64,000 bases of DNA from Mycobacterium bohemicum DSM 44277 (lineage in GTDB: Bacteria > Actinomycetota > Actinomycetes > Mycobacteriales > Mycobacteriaceae). Position numbers and translations under genes: made by a program. Shown here in pieces: positions 54,684 to 62,936 of this stretch; the first letter of the stretch is position 1; the number at the start of each line of letters is the position of its first letter. The stretch lies in the NCBI RefSeq assembly GCF_001053185.1, contig NZ_CSTD01000004.1:130741-194740 (forward strand), in the 5' to 3' direction. Under the pieces are notes generated by a model. That model was given only the letters and a program-made list of their open reading frames with translations, ran no database searches and was not told where the DNA came from.

Positions 54684-56321
54684 TCAGACCGACTGTGCGG
54701 CTTGCTCTTTGGCCCAGCGGTAGTCGGCCTTGCCGGACGGCGAGCGCTGCAGGCGGTCGCGAAAGACGATCGCCTTGGGCAGCTTGTAGCGGGCGATGTG
54801 GCGGCTCGCCTCGGCGATGATGCCGTCGGGGTCCGCGGGCTGGCCGTCGGCCATCTGCACCACGGCGACCACCTCGTTGCCCCACCGCTCGCTGGGCCGG
54901 CTGGTCACCACCACGTCGTAGACGCCCGGGTGGCGGGCGATCGCGGCCTCCACCTCCTCGGCGAAGATCTTCTCCCCGCCGGAGTTGATGGTGACCGAGT
55001 CGCGGCCCAGCAGCTCGATCTGGCCGTCGGCATGCCAGCGGGCCCGGTCCCCGGGCACCGAGTGCCGGATCCCCTCGATGACCGGGAACGTCCGCGCGGT
55101 CTTCTCCGGGTCACCCAGGTACCCCAGCGGTATCAGCCCCTGCTGTGCCAGCCAACCGACTTCGTCGTCGCCGGGCGACAGGATGCGGGTGAGGTCCGAG
55201 CTGACCACCACCGCCCCCGGGTTGGGGGCGAACCGCCCGGAGACCCCCAGCGCGCGGCTGGACACCTCGCCCATCTGGGAGCCGGACTCCGACGACCCGC
55301 CCGCGTCGAGGATGGTGAGCTGGGGCAGCAGCTCGATGAAACGCCGCTTGAGCGGCGCGGTCAGCGCGGCACCGCCGGTGATCAGGATCAGCAGCCCGGA
55401 CAGGTCGTGAGCGCCGGTCTCGATCTCCTCGAGCAGGGGCCGCCCGAAGGCGTCGCCGACCATCGACAGCGAAACCACCCGCTCGCGGCTGGCCAGGGCC
55501 AGCGCCTCGGCGGGATCGAAGTGGGTGGTCGTCGGCGCCATCACGAACGGTCGGCCCCCGCACAGGTTGATGAACGCCGCCCACTGCGCGGCCCCGTGCA
55601 TCAGCGGTGCCACCGTCATCGAACCCGGCCCCTCGGGCCGCGATCGCTCGACGATTTCCTCCAGGCTGGTCACCATTTCACCGGTGCCGAAGTTGCGGCC
55701 GCCCATGGCATTCAGATAGATGTCGTTCTGGCGCCACAGCACCGCCTTGGGCATCCCGGTGGTGCCGCCGGTGTAGAGCACGTAGAGGTCGTCGGGTGAG
55801 AGCGCGAGGTCGAGTGGCTCGTCGGACACCGACGCCAGCAGGTCCTCGTACCGCACCGCCCCGGGCAGCGGCTCGTGCCCGGAGCCGTCGTCGACGTGGA
55901 TCAGGCGCACGTCGGCGCCCAGCGTCCGCAGCGATTCGGCGAGCGTGGGGGCGAAGCGCGCGTGGTACATCACCGCCTCCGCGCGGGCGTTGCCCAGCAG
56001 ATACACCAGTTCGTCGGCGACGTAGCGATAGTTGACGTTGAACGGCGCGACCCTCGCCCCGTAGGCGCCCAGCATGGCCTCGAGGAACTCGTTGCAGTTG
56101 GCCATGTACAGGCCGAGGTGGCTTTGCCCCGACTCGTAGGGCGCCAGCTCGACGCGTTCCCGTCGCGCCCCGAGCCCCCACCCGTGCAGCGCGCGCGAGA
56201 ACCGGCGGGCCCGTTCGGCGGTCTGCGCGTACGTGTACCGCCGGTCCCCGAACACGATGCAGTCCCGGTCGGGGTTGGCCGCTGCCACCGCCGCGAACAC
56301 CTGGGCGAGGTTGAACTCCAC
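54684..56321 (-). CDS. Acyl-CoA synthetase (FadD, steroid side-chain-type group)
   Basis: This 545-residue adenylate-forming enzyme has P-loop YTGGTTGMPKAV, NVNYRY, GGSSESGSQMG and the C-terminal catalytic lysine region PSGKADYRW. Overall it resembles mycobacterial FadD17/FadD19-type ligases acting on bulky acyl or steroid side-chain acids. It is complete, unlike the fragment at 44372. It is divergent from the SGNH hydrolase. Confidence 0.9.
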   Translation of the reverse strand: MEFNLAQVFAAVAAANPDRDCIVFGDRRYTYAQTAERARRFSRALHGWGLGARRERVELAPYESGQSHLGLYMANCNEFLEAMLGAYGARVAPFNVNYRYVADELVYLLGNARAEAVMYHARFAPTLAESLRTLGADVRLIHVDDGSGHEPLPGAVRYEDLLASVSDEPLDLALSPDDLYVLYTGGTTGMPKAVLWRQNDIYLNAMGGRNFGTGEMVTSLEEIVERSRPEGPGSMTVAPLMHGAAQWAAFINLCGGRPFVMAPTTTHFDPAEALALASRERVVSLSMVGDAFGRPLLEEIETGAHDLSGLLILITGGAALTAPLKRRFIELLPQLTILDAGGSSESGSQMGEVSSRALGVSGRFAPNPGAVVVSSDLTRILSPGDDEVGWLAQQGLIPLGYLGDPEKTARTFPVIEGIRHSVPGDRARWHADGQIELLGRDSVTINSGGEKIFAEEVEAAIARHPGVYDVVVTSRPSERWGNEVVAVVQMADGQPADPDGIIAEASRHIARYKLPKAIVFRDRLQRSPSGKADYRWAKEQAAQSV

Positions 56322-56408
56322 CGGTCTCCTCCTGTCGGGCCAGCGTCACGCTACAGTGCGATCCCCGGCGGGCGAAGCGGGTCGCGGGCACCTATTACTC
56401 TCAGCATC

Positions 56409-57248
56409 GTGTGCGGGGCTCGTCAGACCGGATACCGCCGATACGTCGCCCTCGGGGACAGCCAGACCGAGGGCCTGTGGGACGGCGACGACGACATCGG
56501 CCTGCTCGGGTTCGCCGACCGGCTGGCGGCCATGATCGACGCCCTGCACCCGGGCCTGCACTACGCCAACCTCGCGATCCGCGGCAAGCGGATCGCGCAC
56601 GTCCTGCGCGAGCAGGTGCCGCCGGCGTTGGCCATGGAGCCCGACCTGATCACCGTGTGCGTCGGGATGAACGACGTCATCCAGCCCGGGCGATCCTTCG
56701 ACCCCGCCCTGCGCGACCTCGGAGAGCTCTACGCCGCCCTCGCCGGCTCGGGGGCCACCGTGGTGACGACGACCTTCCCCAACGTCGCGCAGTTCCTGCC
56801 GCTCGGGCGGCTGGTCTCGGGGAGGCTGACCCGCATCAACTCGGCGATTCGCGCGGCCGCCGACCGCTACGGGTTCCGGCTCGTCGACCTGTATCACGCG
56901 CCGTCGATGCGCGAGCTCGAGACGTGGGACATCGACCGCGTGCACGCCTCGTCGCGAGGGCACCTCCTGTTCGCCGCGGCCGCCGCCGAGGCGCTGAGTC
57001 TCCCTGGCAGCAACCATGATTGGGCGCGGCCGAGCGCCGACCCCGCGCGCTTGTCGCTGTCGGACACCGCATCCGGGCACCTGCGCTGGACGCAGGACGC
57101 CTTCTTCCCGTGGATCTGGCGCCGGCTGCGCGGCATGTCCTCCGCCGACGGGCGCGAGCCCAAGCGGCCGCAGCTGGAACCCCTCCGCGCGGCGGGCGAA
57201 GGTAATCCGGCGCGCAACCGGCGGCGGTCGGGCATCCTTGACCCATGA
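56409..57248 (+). CDS. SGNH/GDSL hydrolase
   Basis: This 279-residue esterase-type protein has block I ALGDSQTEG (catalytic Ser), the GMNDV block, and the block V pair DRVHAS (catalytic Asp/His). No signal peptide is seen, so it is probably cytoplasmic. The basic C-terminal tail is disordered. GTG 56409 is the first good start. The stop overlaps the DedA start (ATGA). Confidence 0.88.
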   Translation: MCGARQTGYRRYVALGDSQTEGLWDGDDDIGLLGFADRLAAMIDALHPGLHYANLAIRGKRIAHVLREQVPPALAMEPDLITVCVGMNDVIQPGRSFDPALRDLGELYAALAGSGATVVTTTFPNVAQFLPLGRLVSGRLTRINSAIRAAADRYGFRLVDLYHAPSMRELETWDIDRVHASSRGHLLFAAAAAEALSLPGSNHDWARPSADPARLSLSDTASGHLRWTQDAFFPWIWRRLRGMSSADGREPKRPQLEPLRAAGEGNPARNRRRSGILDP

Positions 57249-57910
57249 ACGTGCAGGCATTGCTGCAGTCGGTTCCCCCGCTCGCGGTCTACCTGGTGGT
57301 CTGCGGCGTCGTCGGGGTCGAGAGCCTGGGCGTCCCGCTGCCCGGCGAGATCGTCCTCGTCAGCGCGGCGCTGATGTCCTCGCAGCACGACCTGCCCGTC
57401 AATCCGATCGGAGTGGGCGCGGCCGCGGTGATCGGCGCGGTGGTCGGCGACTCCATCGGCTACACAATCGGGCGGCGATTCGGGCTGCCCCTCTTCGACC
57501 GGCTCGGCCGGAGATTCCCCAAGCACTTCGGCCCGGGGCATGTGGCGCTCGCCGAACGGCTCTTCGACCGCTGGGGCGCGCGGGCGGTGTTCTTCGGGCG
57601 CTTCATCGCGCTGTTGCGCATCTTCGCCGGGCCGCTGGCCGGCGCGCTGAAGATGCACTACCCGCGTTTCCTGGCGGCCAACGTCTCGGGCGCGATTTGC
57701 TGGGCCGGCGGCACCACCGCGGTGGTGTACTACGCCGGCATGGCCGCCGAACGCTGGATGGAGCGGTTCTCCTGGGTGGCCCTGGTGGTCGCGGTCGTCT
57801 TCGGCCTCATCGCCGCCTACGCGCTGCGCGAGCGCACCGCACGGGCCATCGCCGAACTCGAGGAAGAGCACTACCGCAAAGCCGGCACCACCGCGGCCGA
57901 CGCCGCCTAA
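57245..57910 (+). CDS. DedA-family membrane protein
   Basis: This 221-residue protein has about five membrane segments and family motifs ESLGVPLPGEIVLV, GDSIGYTIGRRFG and FFGRFIALLRIFAGPLAG. DedA proteins act in lipid scrambling and membrane homeostasis. It is translationally coupled to the SGNH hydrolase. Its stop overlaps the end of the convergent TetR gene. Confidence 0.93.
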   Translation: MNVQALLQSVPPLAVYLVVCGVVGVESLGVPLPGEIVLVSAALMSSQHDLPVNPIGVGAAAVIGAVVGDSIGYTIGRRFGLPLFDRLGRRFPKHFGPGHVALAERLFDRWGARAVFFGRFIALLRIFAGPLAGALKMHYPRFLAANVSGAICWAGGTTAVVYYAGMAAERWMERFSWVALVVAVVFGLIAAYALRERTARAIAELEEEHYRKAGTTAADAA

Positions 57911-58527
57911 CCGACCGCCTCGCCGACGCCGGACGCCGCGGTCGGCCGGTGCTGGTCGATCAGGTCGACGGCCATCCGGCGGGCCCGCACGGCGGCATCC
58001 AGGTCGCCGATGGCGGCCAGGATGATCGCGCCCTTCATCAGCAGGTGCAACGACCACGCGAAGTCGTCGACGTCGCTCAGGCCGGCGGCAATCGCCCTCT
58101 GCCGCACGACTTCTCGCACGTGGTCGAGGTGAGTGATGCAGGCCTGCCCCACCGGATGGTCGGCGCCCAACTCGAGCAGCACGTTGATGAACGAACAGCC
58201 CTCGTACCCGTCGCGGAGCTGAAACCAGTCGTGCATGACGTCGAAGATCGCCAGCAACTGTTCCTCGGGGGTGTCGCCCCGCTGCCGCGACTGTTGCTCG
58301 ATCAGGCCGTGCGTCCAGAGCTCTTCCCGCCGCTGCAGCACGGCCAGGACGAGGTCGTTCTTGGTCGCGAAGTGGCGGTACAGGGTCGCCCGGGCGACGC
58401 CGGCCCGCTCGATCACCTCGTCGGTGCCGACGGCACGGATCCCGCGCCGACCGAACAACTCGTAGGCTGCGGCCAGGATCCGCTCACGAGGCGAGGCGAC
58501 GGGCGTCGCGGCATCGTGATTGGTCAT
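57907..58527 (-). CDS. TetR family transcriptional regulator
   Basis: This 206-residue protein has an N-terminal HTH (RILAAAYELFGRRGIRAV; GVARATLYRHFATKNDLVL) and a ligand domain. A palindrome typical of TetR operators lies 33 nt upstream of its start, suggesting autoregulation and control of the divergent STAS gene. Confidence 0.92.
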   Translation of the reverse strand: MTNHDAATPVASPRERILAAAYELFGRRGIRAVGTDEVIERAGVARATLYRHFATKNDLVLAVLQRREELWTHGLIEQQSRQRGDTPEEQLLAIFDVMHDWFQLRDGYEGCSFINVLLELGADHPVGQACITHLDHVREVVRQRAIAAGLSDVDDFAWSLHLLMKGAIILAAIGDLDAAVRARRMAVDLIDQHRPTAASGVGEAVG

Positions 58528-58560
58528 ATGACGCTTACCATACTCTTAGCTGGGACGTAT

Positions 58561-58578
58561 AGACAGACCGCCCTGTCT
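58561..58578. promoter_or_regulatory. Candidate TetR operator, AGACAG-N6-CTGTCT
   Basis: AGACAG and CTGTCT are perfect inverted arms around ACCGCC in an A+T-rich 169-nt divergent region, close to the TetR start. This spacing is typical for TetR dimer sites. Confidence 0.6.
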
Positions 58579-58592
58579 CGTTATACAAATGA

Positions 58593-58613
58593 GATTCGCA
58601 TTATTCGCGAATC
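58593..58613. promoter_or_regulatory. Second palindrome in the TetR–STAS intergenic region
   Basis: GATTCGC and GCGAATC are exact 7-bp arms separated by ATTATTC. It lies on the STAS-gene side and may be a second operator or part of its promoter region. Confidence 0.45.
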
Positions 58614-58696
58614 GTCAGTCTTCAGTCAGCAGGACGGGCATTCCATCCCGGGGTCGAAGACACCTCTTCAGACACCGGTCGATCAGGGAGTCCATC

Positions 58697-59134
58697 ATGA
58701 GCCCGGTCTTTGCAGAACCCATGTACACCACGCCTTTGATGCTCAGCACGAGGCTGGTGTACGAGCTGGGCGACCCCAACAGCACGCTGCGCGCCACCAC
58801 CGATCGGATGGGCGCCGCGGTCCTCATCAGCGCCGGCGGCGAGATCGACGCGTGCAACGAGCGCACCTGGAGCCAGCTGGTCAACGAGGCCGCCGGCGTC
58901 GTGATCGCCCCCGGCCCGTTCATCGTCGACGTCACCGGCCTCGATTTCATGGCGTGCTGCGCATTCTCCGTCCTCGCCGACGAGGCGCACCGCTGCCGCG
59001 ACCGCGGGATCGAACTGCGGCTGGTCAGCCACCAGCCGATCGTCACCCGGATCGTCGACGCCTGCGGGCTCAATGCCCTGCTGCCGATCTACCCGACCGT
59101 CGACGCGGCGCTGGCGGGGGCGGCGCGCTGGTGA
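58697..59134 (+). CDS. STAS-domain (anti-sigma-factor antagonist-like) protein
   Basis: This 145-residue protein has a STAS core (AAVLISAGGEIDACN, FIVDVTGLDFMACCAFSVL). In classical antagonists the loop after LDFM carries a phosphorylatable Ser or Thr; here the residues are A-C-C, so switch-kinase control by phosphorylation is doubtful. No partner anti-sigma kinase is adjacent. Confidence 0.85.
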   Translation: MSPVFAEPMYTTPLMLSTRLVYELGDPNSTLRATTDRMGAAVLISAGGEIDACNERTWSQLVNEAAGVVIAPGPFIVDVTGLDFMACCAFSVLADEAHRCRDRGIELRLVSHQPIVTRIVDACGLNALLPIYPTVDAALAGAARW

Positions 59135-59172
59135 CGTGGTGGCCGGGCCACTGAGCGGGTGTGCTCGGCCGC

Positions 59173-60270
59173 ATGAGCGACCTTCCCACCTTCGGCGCCG
59201 AGGAGGAGTTTCTCCTCGTCGACCCGCGCACCGGCGAGCCCGCCGCACGTAACTCCGCGGTGGCCGAGGAGGCCGGGCGCCGCGGCGTCGACCTGCAGGT
59301 GGAGCTGAGCAGCTGCCAGGTCGAGACCACGTCGGCGGTGGCGTCCACGAGCGCGCAGCTCGCCGGGGAACTCGCCCGCCTGCGACGCGCAGCCGCGCAG
59401 GCCGCCGAGGCCGCCGGCGTCACGCTGCTCGCCTCGGGCCTTCCCCCCGCCACGCCGCACGAGTTCCCGGTCACCGACACCCCGCGGTACCGCCGGATCG
59501 GTGAGCGATACGGGATGGTCGCGCACGAGCAGGGCATCTGCGGCTGCCACGTGCACGTGCAGGTGCCGGACCGGGCCGCCGCCATCCACGTCAGCAACTG
59601 GCTGCGCCCGTGGCTGCCGTCACTGCTTGCGCTGTCGGCGAATTCGCCGCTGTACCGCAACGCCGAAAGCGGGTACGCGAGCTGGCGCAGCGTGCTGTGG
59701 CGCCGCTGGCCGGCCGCCGGGCCGCCGCCGTTCTTCGCCTCGCCCGACGAATACGAGCGCACCGTGCGCATGCTCGTCGACACCGAGGTCATCCTGGATC
59801 AGAAGATGATCTATTGGGACGTGCGCCCGTCGGCGAACTTTCCGACGATCGAGGTCCGGGTGGCCGACGTGCCGGCAACCGCCGCCGAAACCGTGCTGCT
59901 GGCCACCCTGGTGCGGGCCGCGGTCATCACCGCCCTCGAGGAGAACAGCGGCGAGAAAGACGAGCTCGCGCGCCTGCCACCGGGCGCGCTGCGGGCCGCG
60001 TACTGGAAGGCCGCCCACGACGGACTGGCCGGCGACGGCCTGGACCTGCTGGGCGACCGCGGGGCGATGCCCGCGCGGGAGCTGTTGGGCGCGTTGGTGC
60101 GCCGGGTCCGGCCCGCGCTGGAGGCCCTCGGCGAATACGACCGCGTCACCGGGGAACTCGACCGCATCGCCGCGCAGGGCAACGGTGCGATGCGGCAGCT
60201 GCGGGCCTGGCGGCGGCGCCGGGACGTGATGGACGTCGTGCGCGAGGTCGCCGAGGCGACGCTGAGCTGA
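59173..60270 (+). CDS. GCS2-type carboxylate–amine ligase (YbdK family)
   Basis: This 365-residue glutamate-cysteine-ligase-like enzyme has TFGAEEEFLLVDP at the N-terminus, CGCHVHVQVPDR and a C-terminal RRRRDVMDVV segment. Family members have weak glutamate–cysteine ligase activity; mycobacteria make mycothiol, so the native substrate is unknown (Rv0433 type). ATG 59173 is chosen over GTG 59161 because similarity starts there. Confidence 0.88.
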   Translation: MSDLPTFGAEEEFLLVDPRTGEPAARNSAVAEEAGRRGVDLQVELSSCQVETTSAVASTSAQLAGELARLRRAAAQAAEAAGVTLLASGLPPATPHEFPVTDTPRYRRIGERYGMVAHEQGICGCHVHVQVPDRAAAIHVSNWLRPWLPSLLALSANSPLYRNAESGYASWRSVLWRRWPAAGPPPFFASPDEYERTVRMLVDTEVILDQKMIYWDVRPSANFPTIEVRVADVPATAAETVLLATLVRAAVITALEENSGEKDELARLPPGALRAAYWKAAHDGLAGDGLDLLGDRGAMPARELLGALVRRVRPALEALGEYDRVTGELDRIAAQGNGAMRQLRAWRRRRDVMDVVREVAEATLS

Positions 60271-60272
60271 CG

Positions 60273-61058
60273 TCAGGACACCGCGAGCAGCCGGTAGAGC
60301 CCGATCAGCCCGACCACGACGATGGTGCCACGCAGCGCGGTCGGCGAGAGCCGGCGCCCGTACCGCGCCCCGACGAATCCCCCGAGCAGGGAGCCGGCCG
60401 CGATCAACGCGGCCGCCGACCAGCTGATCCGGCCGAAAGCAACCACCGAATATGCAACGGCAGCAACGCAATTGACCACCAGCGCCAACAGGTTCTTGGC
60501 CGCGTTCATCCGCTGCACCGATTCCGGCAGCAACGCGCCCATGACGCCGACCAGCAGGATGCCCTGGGCCGCGGTGAAGTAGCCGCCGTAGACACCGACC
60601 GCGAACGTGCCGAGCACCAGGACAGCCATCCGTCCCGGCGTGATGTGCTCGGGTGAACGTCCCGCCACCTCGGCGCGCCGGGCGGTCCAGGACTGGATCC
60701 GCGGCCCCGCGACCACCAGGACCAGCGCCAGAATCAGCAGGACCGGCACGACTTCGGCGAACACCTTCTCGGGCAGATGCAGCAGCAGGAAGGCGCCCAG
60801 CACCGCGCCCGCCAGCGACGCCGGCAGCTGCCAGCGCAGCCGGTTACCCTGGCCGCGCAGTTCGGCGCGGTAGCCCCAGGTGCCCGACACGCTTCCGGCC
60901 ACCAGGCCGACCGCGTTGGACATCGTGGCGGTCACCGGCGGGTAGCCGAGGGCCACCAGCGTCGGGAACGTGATGAGGGTGCCGGACCCGACCAGCGCGT
61001 TGATCGCGCCGGCGCCGAACCCGGCCACGCCGATCAGGAGCATCTGGGAGAACAGCAC
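60273..61058 (-). CDS. TauE/SafE-family membrane transporter
   Basis: This 261-residue protein has about eight membrane segments and the family repeats GAINALVGSGTLITFPTL and AVGVYGGYFTAAQGILL. It probably exports sulfite or small sulfonates, or takes up related anions; the substrate is not determined by sequence. It converges with the GCS2 gene with a 2-nt gap. Confidence 0.9.
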   Translation of the reverse strand: MLFSQMLLIGVAGFGAGAINALVGSGTLITFPTLVALGYPPVTATMSNAVGLVAGSVSGTWGYRAELRGQGNRLRWQLPASLAGAVLGAFLLLHLPEKVFAEVVPVLLILALVLVVAGPRIQSWTARRAEVAGRSPEHITPGRMAVLVLGTFAVGVYGGYFTAAQGILLVGVMGALLPESVQRMNAAKNLLALVVNCVAAVAYSVVAFGRISWSAAALIAAGSLLGGFVGARYGRRLSPTALRGTIVVVGLIGLYRLLAVS

Positions 61059-61107
61059 TAAGGGAAAACCCTAGTCTGCCGCCAAGATTCGACGCGAAGG
61101 CCCCCGG

Positions 61108-62040
61108 TCAGAGGGCCGGCGCCTCCGGGCCCCGGTCCACGCCGGTCCGCAGCTTGACCGACGCCGAGTACGCGCTGCTGCGGAACCGCAGGACCGGGTC
61201 GTCGGAGGGTTCGATGCCGTCGGTCACGCGCATCGGGTCGAACACCACGATGTCGTCGCCGTGCTCGCGTTCGGTGTCGATCTTGGTGACCTCGAAGTTG
61301 CCGGCGATCACGGTCTCGGTGCCGCGCCAGGCCGCCGAGGGATCGACCGTGGAGTCGCCCGGCCCGGCGATCTGCACGACGAAGTCGAACCGCACCGGCG
61401 CGGCGGTGAGGCGATGGTTGAGCTCGTGGTGCAGGAAGTCCGGGTCCTTGCGGCGCGCGGCCGAGGCGGACAGGAACTCTTCCCCGGCCACCGGGCGCAG
61501 GTGGTAGCGGACGAACCGGGAGCTGCCGTCGGCGGCGGTCCAGCGGAAGGCGTGCAGGCCGTGGTAGGAGACGGTGGCGTAGCTGGCCGGAACCCGGTTG
61601 GCGTCCCGCAGAATCGGCAGCGCGCCCACCAGGCGGGGGTGGGTGAGGAAGTACGCACCCATCCGCACCGGCATCGTCGGACCGGGCCGCATGGCCTTGA
61701 GCAGGTCGACGAATCCGTCGGGGGTGCTGGAGACGAACAGCCGGGCGGTCTGCGTCGACACGTCGGTGGTGGACCCGTCGGGCAGGGTGAGTTTGACCGC
61801 CAGGCCGCGCACCCCAGGCTGGCCGTCGGGTTGGGCGGGGTTTCCCGACCCGTTGGAGAACCGGAACAGCGCCGGCACGGCCGAGCCGTCGAGGTGCTTG
61901 GCGCGGGACAGTCCGGCCGCGGCGGGACTGGCGGTGAACCTGCCGCTGTAGAGGGTGCCCTTGGCGTGCAGCGCGCGATTGCCGGGCTGCGCTCCCCCGG
62001 TGCCGCGGATCGCCTCGATCGCTTCGTCGGGAGAGACCAT
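61108..62040 (-). CDS. Catalase-related heme protein (SrpA-like)
   Basis: This 310-residue catalase-fold protein has HAKGTLYSGRFTASP (catalytic His region), FRFSNGSGNP, and HAFRWTAADGSSRFVRYHLRP. The family lacks the large catalase C-terminal parts and often acts as an organic peroxidase. It lies 17 nt after the SDR gene on the same strand. Confidence 0.85.
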   Translation of the reverse strand: MVSPDEAIEAIRGTGGAQPGNRALHAKGTLYSGRFTASPAAAGLSRAKHLDGSAVPALFRFSNGSGNPAQPDGQPGVRGLAVKLTLPDGSTTDVSTQTARLFVSSTPDGFVDLLKAMRPGPTMPVRMGAYFLTHPRLVGALPILRDANRVPASYATVSYHGLHAFRWTAADGSSRFVRYHLRPVAGEEFLSASAARRKDPDFLHHELNHRLTAAPVRFDFVVQIAGPGDSTVDPSAAWRGTETVIAGNFEVTKIDTEREHGDDIVVFDPMRVTDGIEPSDDPVLRFRSSAYSASVKLRTGVDRGPEAPAL

Positions 62041-62057
62041 TTGTCGAATCTTACGGG

Positions 62058-62855
62058 CTACCCGGGAAATCCGAAGAGTTTGACGACGCCGTGATCGCGA
62101 CCCGCCGTGTAGCCGCCGTCGACCGCGATGGCCTGGCCGCTGACGAACGAGGCGTCGGGTGAGAGCAGGAACGCCGCCATGGCCGCGACCTCGTCGGCCC
62201 GGCCCAGCCGCTGCAGGGCGTGCTCGGCGGTGATGGAGGCCAGCGGCTCTTCCATGCCCGGCAGGCCAAAGACGTTCTGCGCCATGGGCGTATCGATGAA
62301 GCCCGGGCAGATGGAGTTGGCCCGGATTCCGCTCGGGCCGTAGTCCAGCGCGATGTTCTTGGTGAGCAGGACCACGCCCCCCTTGGCCGCGTTGTAGGAG
62401 CTGCCGCCCGCGGTGCCCTCCAGGCCCTCGATGCTGGCGACGGTCACGACGGACCCCCGCTCCCCGCCGACGCGCGGCTGCTCGATCATCCTGGCCAGCG
62501 CGGCCTTGGCCACCAGGAACGTCCCGGTGAGGTTGATGCCGATCACCCGGTCCCACTCGCCCCGGTCGAGCAGGTGCACCGGACCGCCGCCCGCCACACC
62601 GGCCGCGTGCAGGACGCCGTCGAGGCGGCCGGACACCGCGTCGAACACCGCGCCGACCGCGGCCTCGTCGGTGACGTCGGCGGCGACGAAGCGGAAGTTC
62701 GGCCCGAGGTCGGGCGCCGGCGCGAGGTCGGCACCGACCACCCTGCCGCCCTCGGCCAGCAGGCGTTTGGCCGTGGCCAGCCCGATTCCGGACGCGGCGC
62801 CGGTGACGACAAAAGTTCGGGAGGCGGCGCGCTCGGGGTTCACCATGGCAGTCAT
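62058..62855 (-). CDS. Short-chain dehydrogenase/reductase
   Basis: This 265-residue SDR has TGAASGIGLATAKR (NAD loop), VTVASIEGLEG (catalytic Ser) and YNAAKGG (catalytic Tyr/Lys), plus the CPGFIDTPM loop. Substrate is unknown. ATG 62855 and ATG 62846 are both possible starts; neither has a clear ribosome-binding site. It is divergent from the acyl-CoA ligase gene at the right edge. Confidence 0.9.
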   Translation of the reverse strand: MTAMVNPERAASRTFVVTGAASGIGLATAKRLLAEGGRVVGADLAPAPDLGPNFRFVAADVTDEAAVGAVFDAVSGRLDGVLHAAGVAGGGPVHLLDRGEWDRVIGINLTGTFLVAKAALARMIEQPRVGGERGSVVTVASIEGLEGTAGGSSYNAAKGGVVLLTKNIALDYGPSGIRANSICPGFIDTPMAQNVFGLPGMEEPLASITAEHALQRLGRADEVAAMAAFLLSPDASFVSGQAIAVDGGYTAGRDHGVVKLFGFPG

Positions 62856-62936
62856 GCTGGCACACGGCCTGCCGCGGGCGTCGGGCACACTCGAACGAAG
62901 AGCACACGCACAGCAGCGGAGGGGATATGTCCGACA

